A stretch of 64,000 nt of DNA from Bacteroidia bacterium. GTDB taxonomy: Bacteria > Bacteroidota > Bacteroidia > Flavobacteriales > Flavobacteriaceae. Positions 63,320-64,000 of the stretch are shown here, in pieces. The stretch is taken from the NCBI GenBank assembly GCA_030430385.1, contig JAUIFO010000002.1, forward strand, positions 1 through 64,000, in the 5' to 3' direction. The notes under the pieces are model-generated. The model made no database searches and was not told where the DNA came from. It saw only the letters and a program-made list of their open reading frames with translations. The position numbers and the translations under genes are program-made. The stretch's first letter is position 1, and the number at the start of each line of letters is the position of its first letter.

Positions 63320-64000
63320 ATGAAACGATATATATACAACATAAACATTTTACTCCTTTTTGTGATAACATTGGGTTGTATGAATTATGAAAAAGAAACC
63401 GAAAACACCGTTAGCAATGATACAGATGATCGCATTACGATCTCAAAAGTACAATTTGAAGCCTCACAAATGGAACTTGGAAGTATGAAAGAAATGGCTT
63501 TCCCAATCACTTTTTCTGTGAATGGAATGATTGATGTGCCACCAGAAAATAGAGCTGTCATCAATTCAACAATGGGTGGATTCATTAAAACAACGCACCT
63601 GTTGGAAGGTGATCAAGTAAAAAAAGGACAAGCTTTAGTTACCCTTGAAAATCCTGAATTCGTAGGCCTACAACAAGACTATATGGAAATCAAGGGACAA
63701 CTAAGTTATTTAAAGTCTGAATATGATCGTCAAAAAACAATGATGGATGAAAATATCACCTCAGAAAAAAATTATATAAGAGCCGAAAGTAGTTACAAAT
63801 CGGCGATGGCAAAATACTCAGGTTTGAGAAAACAACTCTTACTTTTAAATATTTCGCCAGATCAGGTTGATAATGGCTCCATAACAGCTGTCATAACGCT
63901 CTATTCTCCGATTGAAGGTAGTGTATCTAAAGTTAATGTTTCGAAAGGTTCTTATGTGTCTCCAGCAGTAACCATTATGGAAATTGTTGACAATAGTCAT
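63320..64000 (+). CDS. CusB-like RND periplasmic adaptor, 3' end outside window
   Basis: This gene starts with ATG at 63320 and is open to the window end (227 residues visible). It has a lipoprotein signal (VITLGC, Cys19), a beta-barrel/lipoyl-type region with NGMIDVPPENRAVINSTMGG and LEGDQVKKGQALVTLENPEF, a coiled-coil hairpin (about 115-175), and the returning lipoyl half (LYSPIEGSVSKVNVSKGSYV). This is the membrane-fusion protein that joins the RND pump to its outer-membrane channel. It forms an operon with the CusA-TolC fusion. Confidence 0.9.
   Translation, partial: MKRYIYNINILLLFVITLGCMNYEKETENTVSNDTDDRITISKVQFEASQMELGSMKEMAFPITFSVNGMIDVPPENRAVINSTMGGFIKTTHLLEGDQVKKGQALVTLENPEFVGLQQDYMEIKGQLSYLKSEYDRQKTMMDENITSEKNYIRAESSYKSAMAKYSGLRKQLLLLNISPDQVDNGSITAVITLYSPIEGSVSKVNVSKGSYVSPAVTIMEIVDNSH

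Overview
The window is AT-rich DNA from a marine-type member of the Bacteroidota, most likely family Flavobacteriaceae. The evidence is type IX secretion (T9SS) sorting domains of both type A and type B, PorP/SprF and OmpA/PD40 partners, a TonB-dependent receptor paired with a lipoprotein, SDR-type threonine dehydrogenase, a CusA-TolC fusion, and TAnnTTTG-type -7 promoter elements. No phage, insertion sequence or CRISPR array was seen.

Layout. 1-4.3 kb: 3' part of a TonB-dependent receptor, a DUF5689-type lipoprotein and a small membrane protein. 4.3-18.4 kb (minus strand): a cell-surface/gliding-type locus with two giant T9SS type B proteins flanking a PorP/SprF gene and an OmpA/PD40 gene; the giants share a nearly identical 2.2-kb tract. 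18.6-25.9 kb: housekeeping and unknown genes (EEP-family nuclease, HflX, M13 peptidase, lipoprotein, threonine dehydrogenase, lipoprotein). 26.0-30.6 kb: ECF sigma factor, membrane TPR protein (probable anti-sigma) and a periplasmic TPR-CHAT protein. 30.8-34.8 kb: a repeat-rich T9SS type A adhesin.

34.9-49.35 kb: a coherent sulfur locus. It encodes DUF983, a Crp/Fnr-family regulator, a TauE/SafE exporter, two CstB-like persulfide dioxygenase-rhodanese proteins, a single rhodanese, a thiol-methyltransferase-like enzyme, a type II sulfide:quinone oxidoreductase, an exported acetolactate decarboxylase-like lipoprotein, an ICMT-like methyltransferase, a Prx6-type peroxiredoxin, cytochrome bd oxidase, and a split YeeE/YedE transporter flanking an outer-membrane porin. 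Six promoters in this locus carry the same operator, GTAAC-N4-GTTAC, and in all six a TAnnTTTR-like -7 element starts exactly 36 bp after the operator starts. That is the class II activator position (about -41). The locus therefore looks like a single Crp/Fnr regulon: sulfide is oxidised to persulfide with electrons passed via quinone to cytochrome bd, persulfide is oxidised to sulfite/thiosulfate, and sulfur anions are moved by TauE and YeeE/YedE. This is the most interesting system in the window.

49.4-64 kb: tRNA-Asn with a duplicated 3'-end fragment, RseP, a secreted M1 peptidase, an SCO protein, FeoA-FeoB plus a 46-residue Cys-rich partner, an S9 peptidase, and a heavy-metal efflux operon (His-rich protein, CusA-TolC fusion, CusB-like adaptor cut by the window end).
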